Of a stretch of 64,000 nucleotides of DNA, positions 34,821-44,194 are shown one piece after another. Position numbers and translations under genes: made by a program. The DNA lies in NCBI RefSeq assembly GCF_900099905.1, contig NZ_FNEE01000008.1, positions 156,340-220,339 of the forward strand, read 5' to 3'. Source of the DNA: Mesorhizobium muleiense. GTDB lineage: Bacteria; Pseudomonadota; Alphaproteobacteria; Rhizobiales; Rhizobiaceae. Position 1 is the first letter of the stretch. The number at the start of each line of letters is the position of its first letter. Under the pieces are notes generated by a model. It had not been told where the DNA came from. It worked only from the letters and a program-made list of their open reading frames with translations, and did not search any database.

Positions 34821-37127
34821 CTACTTACGCTTCAACGCATCGGCCAACGCGGCGCCGAACGCGCCTTGTTGCACCGGCCGCTCCGGCTGGCGCTGCGGCG
34901 CCGGCGCGCGCGGCACCGGTCTGTTGCCGTCGTCGCGCGGCTTCGGTGTGCCGCCGTCACCATCCCTGCGCATCGACAGGCCGATGCGCTTGCGCTTGAT
35001 GTCGATGTCGACGACGCGCACCTTGACCACGTCGCCGGCTTTGACCACCTCATGCGCGTCCTTGACGAAACGGTCGGCCAGTTGCGAGACATGCACCAGG
35101 CCGTCCTGATGCACGCCGATATCGACGAAGGCGCCGAAAGCGGCGACATTGGTGACGGTGCCTTCCAGCAGCATGCCTGGCTTCAAATCCTTGATGTCGT
35201 CAACGCCGTCAGCGAAGGTGGCGGTCTTGAAGCCGGGGCGTGGATCGCGGCCGGGCTTTTCCAGTTCCGCCAGGATGTCGCGCACCGTCGGCAGGCCGAA
35301 CCGCTCATCGACGAAGACACGCGGATCGAGCGCCTTGAGAGCGGCACTGTCGCCCATCAGCGAGCGGAGGTCGCGCCCGCAGGCCGCAACAATTTTATTC
35401 GCCACGCCATAGGCTTCCGGATGCACGGCCGAGGCATCGAGCGGTTCGGTGCCGTTGGCAATGCGCAGGAAGCCGGCGCATTGCTCGAAGGCGCGGGGTC
35501 CAAGGCGCGAGACCTTCAACAGGTCGCGTCGGCTGGCGAAGGGACCCGCCGCGTCACGGTGCGCGATGATCGCCTCGGCCAGCGAGGTGCCGAGGCCCGA
35601 AACCCGCGCCAGCAGCGGCGCCGAGGCGGTATTGAGGTCGACGCCGACGGCATTGACCGCGTCCTCGACCACCGCTTCCAGCGAGCGGCCAAGCCGGTAC
35701 TGGTCGACGTCGTGCTGGTATTGGCCGACGCCGATCGACTTCGGCTCGATCTTGACCAGTTCGGCCAGCGGATCCTGCAGCCGCCGCGCGATCGACACCG
35801 CGCCGCGCAGCGACACGTCGAGGCCGGGGAATTCCGCCGCCGCTGTTGCCGAGGCGGAATAGACCGACGCGCCCGCCTCGCTGACGATCACCTTGAGCGG
35901 CTTCGGCCCGGACTCGGCAGGCATGTCGGCCAGCATGTCTGCGACCAGCCTTTCCGTCTCGCGGCTGCCGGTGCCGTTGCCGATGGAAATCAACTCGACC
36001 TTGTGCAGGCGGATGAGTTTTGCCAGTTCGGCCTGCGTGCCGCGCACGTCATTCCTTGGCGGAAACGGATAGACCGTCGTCGTTGCCAGCAGCTTGCCGG
36101 TGCCGTCCACCACCGCCACCTTGACGCCGGTGCGGATACCGGGGTCGAGCCCCATCGTGGCGCGCGAGCCGGCCGGGGCAGCGAGCAGCAAGTCCTTCAG
36201 ATTGCGGGCGAAGACATGGATCGCCTCCTCCTCGGCCCGCTCGCGCAGATCCCGCATCAAATCGAGCGTCAGATGCAGCGACAGCTTTACGCGCCAGGTC
36301 CAGCCCGCCACCTCCATCAGCCAGCGGTCGCCCGGCAACTGGCGGCCGATGGCGTAGGCATCGGCGATCATCCGCTCGACCGGCTTCACCGGCGACGCGT
36401 CGTCGGCATCGACTTCGATATCAAGCGACAGCACCTCTTCGTTGCGTCCGCGCAGCATCGCCAGGGCGCGATGGCTCGGCACATTGGCCCAGCGCTCGAC
36501 ATGGTCGAAATAGTCGGAGAATTTCGCGCCGGCTTCCTGCTTGCCGTCGACGAGGCGCGACCGCATGAAGGCGCGTTCCTTCATGTAGCTCCGCAGCCTG
36601 CCGACCAGATCGGCATTCTCGGTGAACTGCTCGGACAGGATGTCGCGCGCGCCCTCGAGCGCCGCCTTGGCGTCGGCCACCTCTTCAGTGATGTAGGCCA
36701 GCGCCAGTTCGCTGGGCGCCGCCGCGCGGTCGGCAAGGATGGCCTCGGCCAGCGGTCCCAGCCCACGCTCGCGCGCGATCTCGGCCTTGGTCCGGCGCTT
36801 CGGTTTGTAGGGCAGATAGATGTCTTCGAGTTCCGCCTTGGTGGCGGCCGCAGCGATCTTGGTTTCAAGCTCTTCGGTCAGCTTGCCCTGCTCGCGGATG
36901 GAACCGAGAATGGTGTCGCGGCGCGCATCGAGCTCGCGCAGATAGGCTAGGCGCTCGGCCAGCAGGCGCAGCTGCGTGTCGTCCAGACCGCCGGTGACCT
37001 CCTTGCGGTAGCGCGCCACGAACGGCACCGTCGCGCCTTCGTCCAGCAGTCCGATCGCCGCCGCGGCCTGTTCGGGCCGGGCTGTGATCTCGGCTGCGAT
37101 GATTGCTGCGATGCGCTCGGATGCCAT
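34821..37127 (-). CDS. tex: Tex family RNA-binding protein
   Basis: A 768-residue Tex/YhgF protein. N-terminal HTH-rich part ([19 protein letters not shown]), YqgF-like RNase-H fold ([16 protein letters not shown]), helix-hairpin-helix ([24 protein letters not shown]) and an S1 domain at the end ([29 protein letters not shown]) appear in the normal order. It acts in transcription/RNA handling in the cytoplasm. The ATG at 37127 with AGGA upstream gives the normal length. The tail after the S1 domain is Arg/Pro/Gln-rich, often variable. Confidence 0.94.
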   Translation of the reverse strand: MASERIAAIIAAEITARPEQAAAAIGLLDEGATVPFVARYRKEVTGGLDDTQLRLLAERLAYLRELDARRDTILGSIREQGKLTEELETKIAAAATKAELEDIYLPYKPKRRTKAEIARERGLGPLAEAILADRAAAPSELALAYITEEVADAKAALEGARDILSEQFTENADLVGRLRSYMKERAFMRSRLVDGKQEAGAKFSDYFDHVERWANVPSHRALAMLRGRNEEVLSLDIEVDADDASPVKPVERMIADAYAIGRQLPGDRWLMEVAGWTWRVKLSLHLTLDLMRDLRERAEEEAIHVFARNLKDLLLAAPAGSRATMGLDPGIRTGVKVAVVDGTGKLLATTTVYPFPPRNDVRGTQAELAKLIRLHKVELISIGNGTGSRETERLVADMLADMPAESGPKPLKVIVSEAGASVYSASATAAAEFPGLDVSLRGAVSIARRLQDPLAELVKIEPKSIGVGQYQHDVDQYRLGRSLEAVVEDAVNAVGVDLNTASAPLLARVSGLGTSLAEAIIAHRDAAGPFASRRDLLKVSRLGPRAFEQCAGFLRIANGTEPLDASAVHPEAYGVANKIVAACGRDLRSLMGDSAALKALDPRVFVDERFGLPTVRDILAELEKPGRDPRPGFKTATFADGVDDIKDLKPGMLLEGTVTNVAAFGAFVDIGVHQDGLVHVSQLADRFVKDAHEVVKAGDVVKVRVVDIDIKRKRIGLSMRRDGDGGTPKPRDDGNRPVPRAPAPQRQPERPVQQGAFGAALADALKRK

Positions 37128-37322
37128 GTCGTTCCTGCTGTCCTGTCGAAAAGAGCGGCGACCATAGGCGCAGAGCGTCGCCACGCCAACCTCGCTCTTT
37201 TCGACCGATCAAGAGTTCCACAGGAAAGCACGTTGGAAATTCGCATGGCAGAATGCGCCCACGCCTGGATTTGCCCGTGCCCTTCAGACGTGCGCGCTGC
37301 CCCTCATTGCCCTGCCGGGCAT

Positions 37323-37445
37323 TTCTCCCCGTATAGTGACGGGGAGAAAGACGCCTCCAAAAGGGTTTCGCCAACGACCAGCGTTGCAATAAATAGCGCC
37401 GCGGTGCGGCCAGCCCCCTTCTCCCGGTCACTATACGGGGAGAAG
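37323..37445. repeat. Inverted-repeat intergenic element with CTATACGGGGAG ends
   Basis: CTCCCCGTATAGTGAC (37325-37340) is repeated inverted as GTCACTATACGGGGAG (37427-37442), about 85 bp apart. It fills the gap between tex and the first serine hydrolase (37128-37496), where no gene is seen. Similar elements are scattered in Rhizobiales genomes. Confidence 0.75.
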
Positions 37446-37496
37446 GTGCCGGCAGCGGGGCAGCGCTGACATTGCCAGTCGGATACGATTGCCCTG

Positions 37497-38678
37497 CTAG
37501 ACCATCCGGCTCAGCGCATCGAAGAAGGTGACCATATCGACACTGAGCGGCTCATCGACCGGCTCAGGCTGCGACGACATCTTGGCGATAACCACCTCCG
37601 CCTTGGGATCGACGTAGAGCCACTGGCCGTGGATGCCGATACCGCAAAAAGCGCCGCTGGCCGCGCCGGTCTGGTACCATTTGTTGCGGTAGCGGCCTTG
37701 CGGGAAGCGGAACGCCATCGCGCCACGCTGCCAGGCCTCGGCATCCCCGCCTGTGCTGACAGTGTCGCGCACCCAGGCTTCCGGCACGATGCGGCGGCTA
37801 TGGGCGATGCCGCCCTGCCGCATCATCTCGCCGACCCGGGCCAGATCGCGCGGCGTCACCGAAATGCCGCCGGCCGTGCGCGCAGTGCCGGCCATATCGA
37901 CCGTCACCGAGGCTTCGCTCATTGCACCAAGCGGCAGCCACAATTTCTCGTGCATCAACTCGGCAAAGCGCTGGCCGGACGCGCGCTCGAGCAGGATGCC
38001 GAGCAGGTCGGAATTGGGCGAGCGGTAGCGGAACGTCCGGCCATGCGGCTCGGCAAGGCGCTGCAGCGTCAGGATGAAGTCGGCCAGGCTTTCGGTGCCG
38101 CCGCCCGGATTCCACAGCGTCGCGCGGCGATAGCGGGCAAAGGCGCTTTCCGGATCGAGATAGGCTTCTTCGAAGTCGAGGCTGACGCTCATGTCGAGCG
38201 CATGCCGCACGCTGGCATCGCCATAGGCCGAGCCGGCAGCTTCCGGCAGATAGCGGGTCACCGGCGCCTGCGGATCGAAAACTCCCTCGCCTTCCAATAT
38301 GCCGGCCAGAATGGCGGTCAGCGACTTGCTGATCGAGAAGATGATGTGGCGCGCGCCGAACTCCATATGCGGTGCGAACCAGTCGCCGACGAATTTGCCG
38401 GCTTTCGTGATCGTCAGCGCGTCGGTGTCGGAGCGCGCGAGAAAGGCCGCAACAGTCTCTGCGCCGCCGGTCAGCGCGACCTTTTCGTCAAGCAGCCCGT
38501 CAAGATCCTGTGCCGGCGCCTCACTGCCGCTTGACGCTGCAGCGACACGTGCGCTCGGCACCAACTCGCCGACATTCTGGAACGACCACCGGCTGAACGG
38601 GCTTTCGCGCCAGTTGCCGAGCAGCACCTTGTTGCGGGCAAAGCCATGTCTGGTCTCGAACGCGGTCTTACCGGTCAT
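37497..38678 (-). CDS. Serine hydrolase, beta-lactamase/NylB-like family (paralogue 1)
   Basis: A 393-residue protein of the class C beta-lactamase / 6-aminohexanoate-dimer hydrolase fold. The nucleophile motif SISK lies at 115-118 and the second conserved motif is YRSPNSD near 218. No signal peptide is seen, so it is cytoplasmic, unlike true beta-lactamases. It neighbours a paralogue and a polyamine transporter operon, suggesting hydrolysis of an amide or ester; the substrate is unknown. Confidence 0.82.
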   Translation of the reverse strand: MTGKTAFETRHGFARNKVLLGNWRESPFSRWSFQNVGELVPSARVAAASSGSEAPAQDLDGLLDEKVALTGGAETVAAFLARSDTDALTITKAGKFVGDWFAPHMEFGARHIIFSISKSLTAILAGILEGEGVFDPQAPVTRYLPEAAGSAYGDASVRHALDMSVSLDFEEAYLDPESAFARYRRATLWNPGGGTESLADFILTLQRLAEPHGRTFRYRSPNSDLLGILLERASGQRFAELMHEKLWLPLGAMSEASVTVDMAGTARTAGGISVTPRDLARVGEMMRQGGIAHSRRIVPEAWVRDTVSTGGDAEAWQRGAMAFRFPQGRYRNKWYQTGAASGAFCGIGIHGQWLYVDPKAEVVIAKMSSQPEPVDEPLSVDMVTFFDALSRMV

Positions 38679-38759
38679 GGCTTTTCCTTCCGGTTTTTAG
38701 GAACTTAGAGACTGTTTCGAAATCAGATGGCCGCCAGAGTAGAGTTTCCAAACCGTCAC

Positions 38760-39956
38760 TTAGCCAAGCGCGGCGGCGATCGCGTGCACGGCTTTCATCG
38801 TCGCCACCGAAAAGGCGATGCTGGTGAAATCGGGGTAGCTCGAAAGCTTCACCACGACCATTCTCCTGTTCCAGTCGATATGGATCAGCTGCCCGAACAC
38901 CCCCCGGCACATCAGCGCGCGCGAACGCGGGTCCTCGATCCAGAACTGGTTGCGGTAGCTGCCTTGCGGCAGGCTGGGATTGAAGTCCGGTCCATGCCTG
39001 CCGGTGCGCGTCGCCTCGATCCAGTCGGCCGGCACGACGCCGCCGCCATTGTCGAGGATCAGCTGGCCGAAACGGCCATAGTCGCGCAGCGTGGCGTTGA
39101 AGCCGCCATCGGCGATGGCGTAGCCGGCGCTGTCGACGGTGAAGCAGGCGCTTTCATCCGCGCCGAGCTTTTGCCAGAGTTCTTCCGAAACCAGTTGCGC
39201 CAGCCGCTTGCCGGTCACCCGTTCCATGATGAAGGCGAGCACGTCGGTCTCTATCGAACGATATTCGAACGCAGCGCCATGCGGCCGGCTTGTCTTCTTG
39301 AGCCGCAGGATCAATTCGAACATATACGACGGCCACTCGAAGGCCGGGTCGCTGTCCGGCGGCACCGGTTTCCAGCCGCTGGCGACATCGACCTGGCCGA
39401 TGTCGGAATAGCGGTCGGTGTATTCCTCGGAAAAGCGCACGCCGGACGTCATGTCGAGCACATGCTGCACGCTGGCGCCGGCCCAGCCGGTAGCTTCCAG
39501 CTCCGGCAGATAGGTCGTCACCGGCATGGCGGGATCGATCAGGCCGCGCCCGGCGAGTATGCCGAATACCGAGCCCGTGACCGACTTGGCCATCGACTGC
39601 GACAAATGCAGCGTGCGCTCGGTCATGCCGTTGCAATAGCGCTCATAGGCGATCTTGCCATCCTTGAGCACGAGGAACCCATCCGTATAGGTTTCGTCCA
39701 GCAGCCCGGCCAGCGTCGAAGGCTGCCCCGTGCTGCCGCCCACCGGCAGCGCGTCGAGATCGACGTCGGCGCGCTCGAGCCGGCGGCGATGGCCATTGCC
39801 GCGCCAGACTTCGACGGTCGGCAGGATTTCGCGGATGTGCTGGAACGCCCACCGGTTCCAGGGTCCCCTGTCCCAGTCGAGCTTCGGCGGCACCATCTTG
39901 GGCGGTGAGCCCTGCATGATCGGCGGCCGCGGATCGGAGTTGCGGTAAGACTGCAT
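38760..39956 (-). CDS. Serine hydrolase, beta-lactamase/NylB-like family (paralogue 2)
   Basis: A 398-residue protein sharing the same layout with its downstream neighbour: WNRWAFQHIREILPT at the start (compare FSRWSFQNVGELVPS), SxxK in QSMAKSVTG and the second motif in FEYRSIETDVLAF. The two are diverged tandem duplicates. The ATG at 39956 (preceded by GGGAAA) is chosen; a frame reaching 40310 overlaps the transporter gene and is not credible. Its substrate is not evident. Confidence 0.82.
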   Translation of the reverse strand: MQSYRNSDPRPPIMQGSPPKMVPPKLDWDRGPWNRWAFQHIREILPTVEVWRGNGHRRRLERADVDLDALPVGGSTGQPSTLAGLLDETYTDGFLVLKDGKIAYERYCNGMTERTLHLSQSMAKSVTGSVFGILAGRGLIDPAMPVTTYLPELEATGWAGASVQHVLDMTSGVRFSEEYTDRYSDIGQVDVASGWKPVPPDSDPAFEWPSYMFELILRLKKTSRPHGAAFEYRSIETDVLAFIMERVTGKRLAQLVSEELWQKLGADESACFTVDSAGYAIADGGFNATLRDYGRFGQLILDNGGGVVPADWIEATRTGRHGPDFNPSLPQGSYRNQFWIEDPRSRALMCRGVFGQLIHIDWNRRMVVVKLSSYPDFTSIAFSVATMKAVHAIAAALG

Positions 39957-40024
39957 GAGAATTTCCCTGCCGCCGCATGCCGCTCTTCGGTTCACTTGGA
40001 TGAGGAGCGGTCTGCACAGCGGAC

Positions 40025-40048
40025 GAAAAAGCCCCCGAATGGGCCTTT
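40025..40048 (-). terminator. Rho-independent terminator candidate after the polyamine transporter operon
   Basis: On the minus strand AAAGGCCC-ATTCGG-GGGCTTTTT forms a short stem ending in a T-run. It lies about 150 bp beyond the binding-protein stop. Confidence 0.5.
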
Positions 40049-40100
40049 CGAGTGACGAACGCCCGACGCCATGGCGAAGGGCAGTGCCGGCAGGCCAGGT

Positions 40101-40190
40101 GAGGGGCGGCGCGAACGCTGCGAATTCAGCGCTACCCCTCATCCGGCCCTTGACCCGCCTTCTTCCCGCTCGCGCGGAAAAAGGCGGAGT
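40101..40190. repeat. Hairpin-rich intergenic stretch
   Basis: Two inverted repeats: GAGGGG...CCCCTC (40101-40140, with an inner CGCTG-CGAATT-CAGCG) and CCGCCTT...AAGGCGG (40156-40190). The second starts 5 bp after the binding-protein stop and may stabilise that mRNA end. Confidence 0.5.
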
Positions 40191-40194
40191 GCCG

Positions 40195-41229
40195 CTATTT
40201 CTGAACGTCCGTCCAGATGCGCGTGTAGAGTTGCTGCACATCGGGCGAGCAAGGGGTGAGGAACTCGCCCGCTTTCTCCAGTTCTGGCGGTACCACCAGT
40301 TCGGGCGCATCCTTCATGTCGGCTGGCATGAATGTCTTCGAGCCCTTGATGCCATTGGCATATTTGGCGAAGGCGGAGATCATGGCGGCGTTCTCGGGAT
40401 CCATGATGAAGTTCATGAACAGCTTGGCGTTGTCGACATTCTTGGCATCCTTGAGGATGGCAACACTGTCCATGAAAAAGGGGAAGCCCTCTTTCGGGTA
40501 GCCGAACTTGATGTCGGGGTTCTTGATGCGCGAGCGCATGATGGCGCCGTTCCAGTAGTAGACGGCCGAATAGTCGCCGGCCGGTAGCTTCTCGGTCACG
40601 CTATAATCCATGGCCAACCACTTCGGCTTGGCCTCCACCAGCTTGTCGCGCACTTTCTTGAGCAGTTCCTTGTCGTCCGTGCACCAGTCGCCGCCCAGAT
40701 ACTTGATGGTGGCGAACAGCACGTCGTTCATTTCCGGCGCGACATTGATCTTGCCAACCAGTTCCTTCGGCGGATCGAGAAAGATGGCCGAGGTGTTGAT
40801 GTCGCCGTCATAGACCTTTGTGTTGACGCCGATACCGGTCACGCCCCACTGCCACGGAACCGTATAATGACGGCCCGGATCCCAGGGAACGTTCACCCAG
40901 CGCTCGTCGACATTCTTGAAGTTCTCCATCTGGTCGGGCCGGGCCTCAAGCAGAAGCCCTTCCTTCACCCAGATCGGCACGTAGTTGGCCGACGGCACCA
41001 CAATGTCGAAGCCATGACCACCGGCGCGTACCTTTGCTAGCGCGGTGTCGTTGGAGTCGTAGTCGGTGATCGTCACCTTGACCTTATAGGTATCCTCGAA
41101 CTTCTTGATCATCTCGGGGCTGGTGTAGTCGCCCCAATTAAAGATGTTGAGTTCGCCTTCCGCATACGCGCTGCCCGCAAAGGCAAACATTGCGAATACC
41201 GCCGTGGCAGCCGTGGTCTTCCATTTCAT
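40195..41229 (-). CDS. Polyamine ABC transporter periplasmic binding protein (PotF/PotD type)
   Basis: A 344-residue protein with signal peptide MKWKTTAATAVFAMFAFAGSAYA followed by the family's ELNIFNWGDYTSPEMIKKFE. Later come FDIVVPSANYVPIW and VPWQWGVTGIGVN. It binds putrescine- or spermidine-like cations in the periplasm. The ATG at 41229 follows GGGAGA; the upstream ATG at 41262 lacks a site and delays the signal peptide. It ends a four-gene operon ordered ATPase, permease, permease, binding protein. Confidence 0.9.
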   Translation of the reverse strand: MKWKTTAATAVFAMFAFAGSAYAEGELNIFNWGDYTSPEMIKKFEDTYKVKVTITDYDSNDTALAKVRAGGHGFDIVVPSANYVPIWVKEGLLLEARPDQMENFKNVDERWVNVPWDPGRHYTVPWQWGVTGIGVNTKVYDGDINTSAIFLDPPKELVGKINVAPEMNDVLFATIKYLGGDWCTDDKELLKKVRDKLVEAKPKWLAMDYSVTEKLPAGDYSAVYYWNGAIMRSRIKNPDIKFGYPKEGFPFFMDSVAILKDAKNVDNAKLFMNFIMDPENAAMISAFAKYANGIKGSKTFMPADMKDAPELVVPPELEKAGEFLTPCSPDVQQLYTRIWTDVQK

Positions 41230-41258
41230 TGCTATTCTCCCGTTTTGGCAATCGTTGG

Positions 41259-42062
41259 TCACGGCTTGCGCCGGTTGACGAAGTAGAACGCGGTTACGAG
41301 CACCACCGACAGCGCCAGGAATACCGTGGCGATCGCATTGATTTCCGGGCTCGTTTCGCGCCGCAACTGGCCGAGCATGTAGGTGGGCAGCGTATCCTGG
41401 CCGCCGGACTTGACGAATTCGGTGATGACCACATCGTCGAGCGAAATGACGAAGGCGAGCATGAAGCCCGCGATGATGGCCGGCCTCAAGAGCGGCAGCG
41501 TCACGAAACGGAAGGCTTTCCAGGGCGTGGCGTATAGGTCAGCGGCTGCGCGCTCCAGCGTCAGGTCCATGCTCTCCAGCCGCGCCCGGATCGGCAGGTA
41601 AGCGAACGGGATGCAGAAGGCGGTGTGCGCGGCGATCAGGTAACCGAGTCCTGAGTAACCGGTCCAGACCTTGATGCGCGAGAACACGATCAGGAGCGCG
41701 ACGCCGGTGACTATCTCCGGCACCATCAGCGGCTGGTTGATGAAGGCGTATTTGAAGGTAAGGCCGGGATAGGGCCGCGTGCGGGTCGTGGCCAGCGCAG
41801 CCATGGTGGCGGCGATCGTCGACAGCGCGGCGGCCGAGACCGCCAGCACGAGCGAGCGGACGGAGGCGTCCTGCACGGCCGAATTGTGCCAGGCCGAAAT
41901 AAACCAGCGCAGTGAGACGCCGTCCCAGCGCGAAAGCGAATCCGCCGTGTTGAACGAATAGGTGACGAGCGCCGCGATCGGCAGATAGAGCGCGAAGAAG
42001 GTCAGAAGCGCCATGAACCCGAAGCCGGGTTGCGCCTGGATGTCGAACGGACGCTTAGCCAT
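41259..42062 (-). CDS. Polyamine ABC transporter permease (PotC/PotI type)
   Basis: A 267-residue permease with six hydrophobic segments. The permease-ATPase contact loop reads ERAAADLYATPWKAFRFVTLPLLRPAIIAG, followed by FVISLDDVVITEFV, a strong PotC/PotI mark. It forms the inner-membrane channel with the other permease, overlapping its gene by 8 bp. Confidence 0.92.
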   Translation of the reverse strand: MAKRPFDIQAQPGFGFMALLTFFALYLPIAALVTYSFNTADSLSRWDGVSLRWFISAWHNSAVQDASVRSLVLAVSAAALSTIAATMAALATTRTRPYPGLTFKYAFINQPLMVPEIVTGVALLIVFSRIKVWTGYSGLGYLIAAHTAFCIPFAYLPIRARLESMDLTLERAAADLYATPWKAFRFVTLPLLRPAIIAGFMLAFVISLDDVVITEFVKSGGQDTLPTYMLGQLRRETSPEINAIATVFLALSVVLVTAFYFVNRRKP

Positions 42063-42975
42063 GGGCGCCCTGCGACCCGGATGCGTTGCGCACGTAGAAC
42101 AGGAGCGCGATCATCACCAGCACCATGAGCGTAATTGAGATGGCCGCGCCAAGCGGCCAGTTACGGCCCGCGCCGAACTGCAGTTCGATCAGGTTGCCGA
42201 GCATCATGTTCTTGCCGCCGCCCAGCACCCGCGGAATGACATAGGCGCCAAGCGAGGGAATGAAGACCAGTATCGAGCCGGCTATGACGCCGGGCTTGAT
42301 CAATGGGAAGATGATGCGGCGCAGAACCTGCCAGCGACCGGCGTAGAGGTCATATCCGGCCTCGACCAGCCGGAAGTCGAGCTTCTCCATCGAGGCGTAG
42401 ATCGGCAGCACCATCAGAGGCAGGTAGATATAGATCATGCCGAACAAGATGGCGGCGTCGGTATTCATGATCTGCAGCGGTTGCTTGATGATGCCGAGCG
42501 CCATCAGCGCCGTGTTGACCAGCCCTTCGTTGCGGATCACCTGCTGCATGGCGAAGGTGCGGATCAGGAGATTCGTCCAGAACGGAATGGTGACGAGGAA
42601 AACCCAGACCTCGCGCGTCTTCGGCGGTCGCGTGGCGATGAAATAGGCTGTGGGGAAGCCGAAGAACAACGTCAGCACGGTGGTGTAGAACGACAGGCTT
42701 ATCGAACGCCAGAAGATCGACAAATGCGCATCGGCGAAGGCCAGAGTGTCGTCGAAGATGTCACGCTGCATCAACACCGACAGCCAGCCGTCGGTAGAAA
42801 ATTTCCACACCACGTCGCCATAGGGCCCCGGCGTCAGGAAGGAATAGATCACGACGATCAGCAGCGGTCCGCTCGCGGCGAGAAAGATGATGATCAGCGC
42901 CGGCGCCGACAGCAGCCAGCGATCGCGGATCTCTCGGCGCTCGGCCTCCTCAGCGACTTGTTCCGCGCTCGCCAT
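42055..42975 (-). CDS. Polyamine ABC transporter permease (PotB/PotH type)
   Basis: A 306-residue permease with six membrane spans and the PotB/PotH patterns FPTAYFIATRPPKTREVWVF and LVEAGYDLYAGRWQVLRRIIFP (ATPase contact loop), then PSLGAYVIPRVLGGGKN. It starts at the last base of the ATPase stop codon region (shared base 42975), so the operon is tightly packed. Confidence 0.92.
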   Translation of the reverse strand: MASAEQVAEEAERREIRDRWLLSAPALIIIFLAASGPLLIVVIYSFLTPGPYGDVVWKFSTDGWLSVLMQRDIFDDTLAFADAHLSIFWRSISLSFYTTVLTLFFGFPTAYFIATRPPKTREVWVFLVTIPFWTNLLIRTFAMQQVIRNEGLVNTALMALGIIKQPLQIMNTDAAILFGMIYIYLPLMVLPIYASMEKLDFRLVEAGYDLYAGRWQVLRRIIFPLIKPGVIAGSILVFIPSLGAYVIPRVLGGGKNMMLGNLIELQFGAGRNWPLGAAISITLMVLVMIALLFYVRNASGSQGAHG

Positions 42976-44069
42976 CAGTCCCTCAGCACTTGCGCGGCGT
43001 CGTTGCCGATCGAGATGCCGACCTTGTCGCCCCGCTCGAAACCGCAGCCGGCGCTGCGCGTGTTCTGCTGGCGCACGGTGAAGCTCTCGCTGCTGTCCAG
43101 GCGAACATGGATGTGGGTGTCGGTGCCGAAATAGACGATGTTTTCGACCGTGCCCGACAGGTCGCCCTTGCCGCTGGTCAGCTTGGCATGTTCGGGCCTG
43201 ACCACCACGGTTGCATTGTCCTTCGGCTGGAAGCCTTCAGCCACGGTGGCGTCGATGGTCGCGCCGGATTTGAGCGTTGCGCGTGCCTTGCCGTTGCCCA
43301 TTCCTGATATGGCCGCCGTCAGGAAATTGGTTTCGCCGATAAAGTCGGCGACGAAACGCTCGGCCGGCTTGTCATAGATATCCCAGGGCGTGCCGACCTG
43401 CAGGATCTTGCCCGCCGACATCACCGCGATGCGGTCCGACATGGTCAGCGCTTCTTCCTGGTCGTGAGTGACGAAGATGAAGGTGATGCCGGTCTCGTGC
43501 TGCAGCCGCTTCAGCTCGATCTGCATCTCCTTGCGCAGCTTGAAGTCGAGCGCCGACAGCGGCTCGTCGAGCAGCAGCACTTTCGGCTGCGGCGCCAGTG
43601 CCCGCGCCAGCGCCACGCGCTGCTGCTGGCCGCCGGAAATCTGGCTGGTGCGGCGGTTGCTCAGCGCCTCCATCTTGACCAGCTTCAGCATCTCGGCGAC
43701 CCGCGCCTTCACTTCGGCCTTGGGCTTGCCGAGCATTTCGAGGCCGAAGCCGATATTCTCGGCCACCGTCATATGCGGGAACAGCGCATAGTTCTGGAAC
43801 ACGGTATTGACCGGCCGCTTGAACGGCGGCAGCGGCGCGATGTCCTGGCCATGCAGCAGGATCTCGCCGGCGCTGGGGAAATCGAAGCCGGCGATCAGCC
43901 GCAGCAGCGTCGTCTTCCCGCAGCCGGACGGACCAAGCAGCGTGAAGAATTCATTTTCGCGGATCGACACCGAAACCGTGTCGAGGGCGGCGACCTGTGA
44001 CTCCCCGCTACCGAAGACCTTGCGGACGCCACGAACTTCAATTGCACTTCTACCCGGTTGTTCCGGCAC
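42975..44069 (-). CDS. Polyamine ABC transporter ATPase (PotA/PotG type)
   Basis: A 364-residue ATPase. Walker [14 protein letters not shown], signature [15 protein letters not shown], Walker [13 protein letters not shown] and H-loop [14 protein letters not shown] are complete, and the C-terminal third is a TOBE domain ([13 protein letters not shown]). The start is GTG at 44069. It energises uptake through the two permeases encoded next in the operon. An amidohydrolase gene lies 125 bp upstream in the same direction and may be co-transcribed. Confidence 0.92.
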   Translation of the reverse strand: MPEQPGRSAIEVRGVRKVFGSGESQVAALDTVSVSIRENEFFTLLGPSGCGKTTLLRLIAGFDFPSAGEILLHGQDIAPLPPFKRPVNTVFQNYALFPHMTVAENIGFGLEMLGKPKAEVKARVAEMLKLVKMEALSNRRTSQISGGQQQRVALARALAPQPKVLLLDEPLSALDFKLRKEMQIELKRLQHETGITFIFVTHDQEEALTMSDRIAVMSAGKILQVGTPWDIYDKPAERFVADFIGETNFLTAAISGMGNGKARATLKSGATIDATVAEGFQPKDNATVVVRPEHAKLTSGKGDLSGTVENIVYFGTDTHIHVRLDSSESFTVRQQNTRSAGCGFERGDKVGISIGNDAAQVLRD

Positions 44070-44194
44070 GATTACCCCATTCTTGCGTCCGCTCTTCTGG
44101 CGGATCCAGTTCCCACTCGATTGTCAGCACACGGCGCATGGCTTGGCAAGCACACATCTGAATGTCGATCCAGAACGCAATTCCCATGCCACCG

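Noticed and set aside
34866..36950. 694-codon open frame on the + strand opposite tex
   Set aside because: It is antisense to a well-conserved Tex protein; the translation is rich in Arg, His, Gln and Asp as expected from the complement of a high-GC gene, and has no recognised domain.
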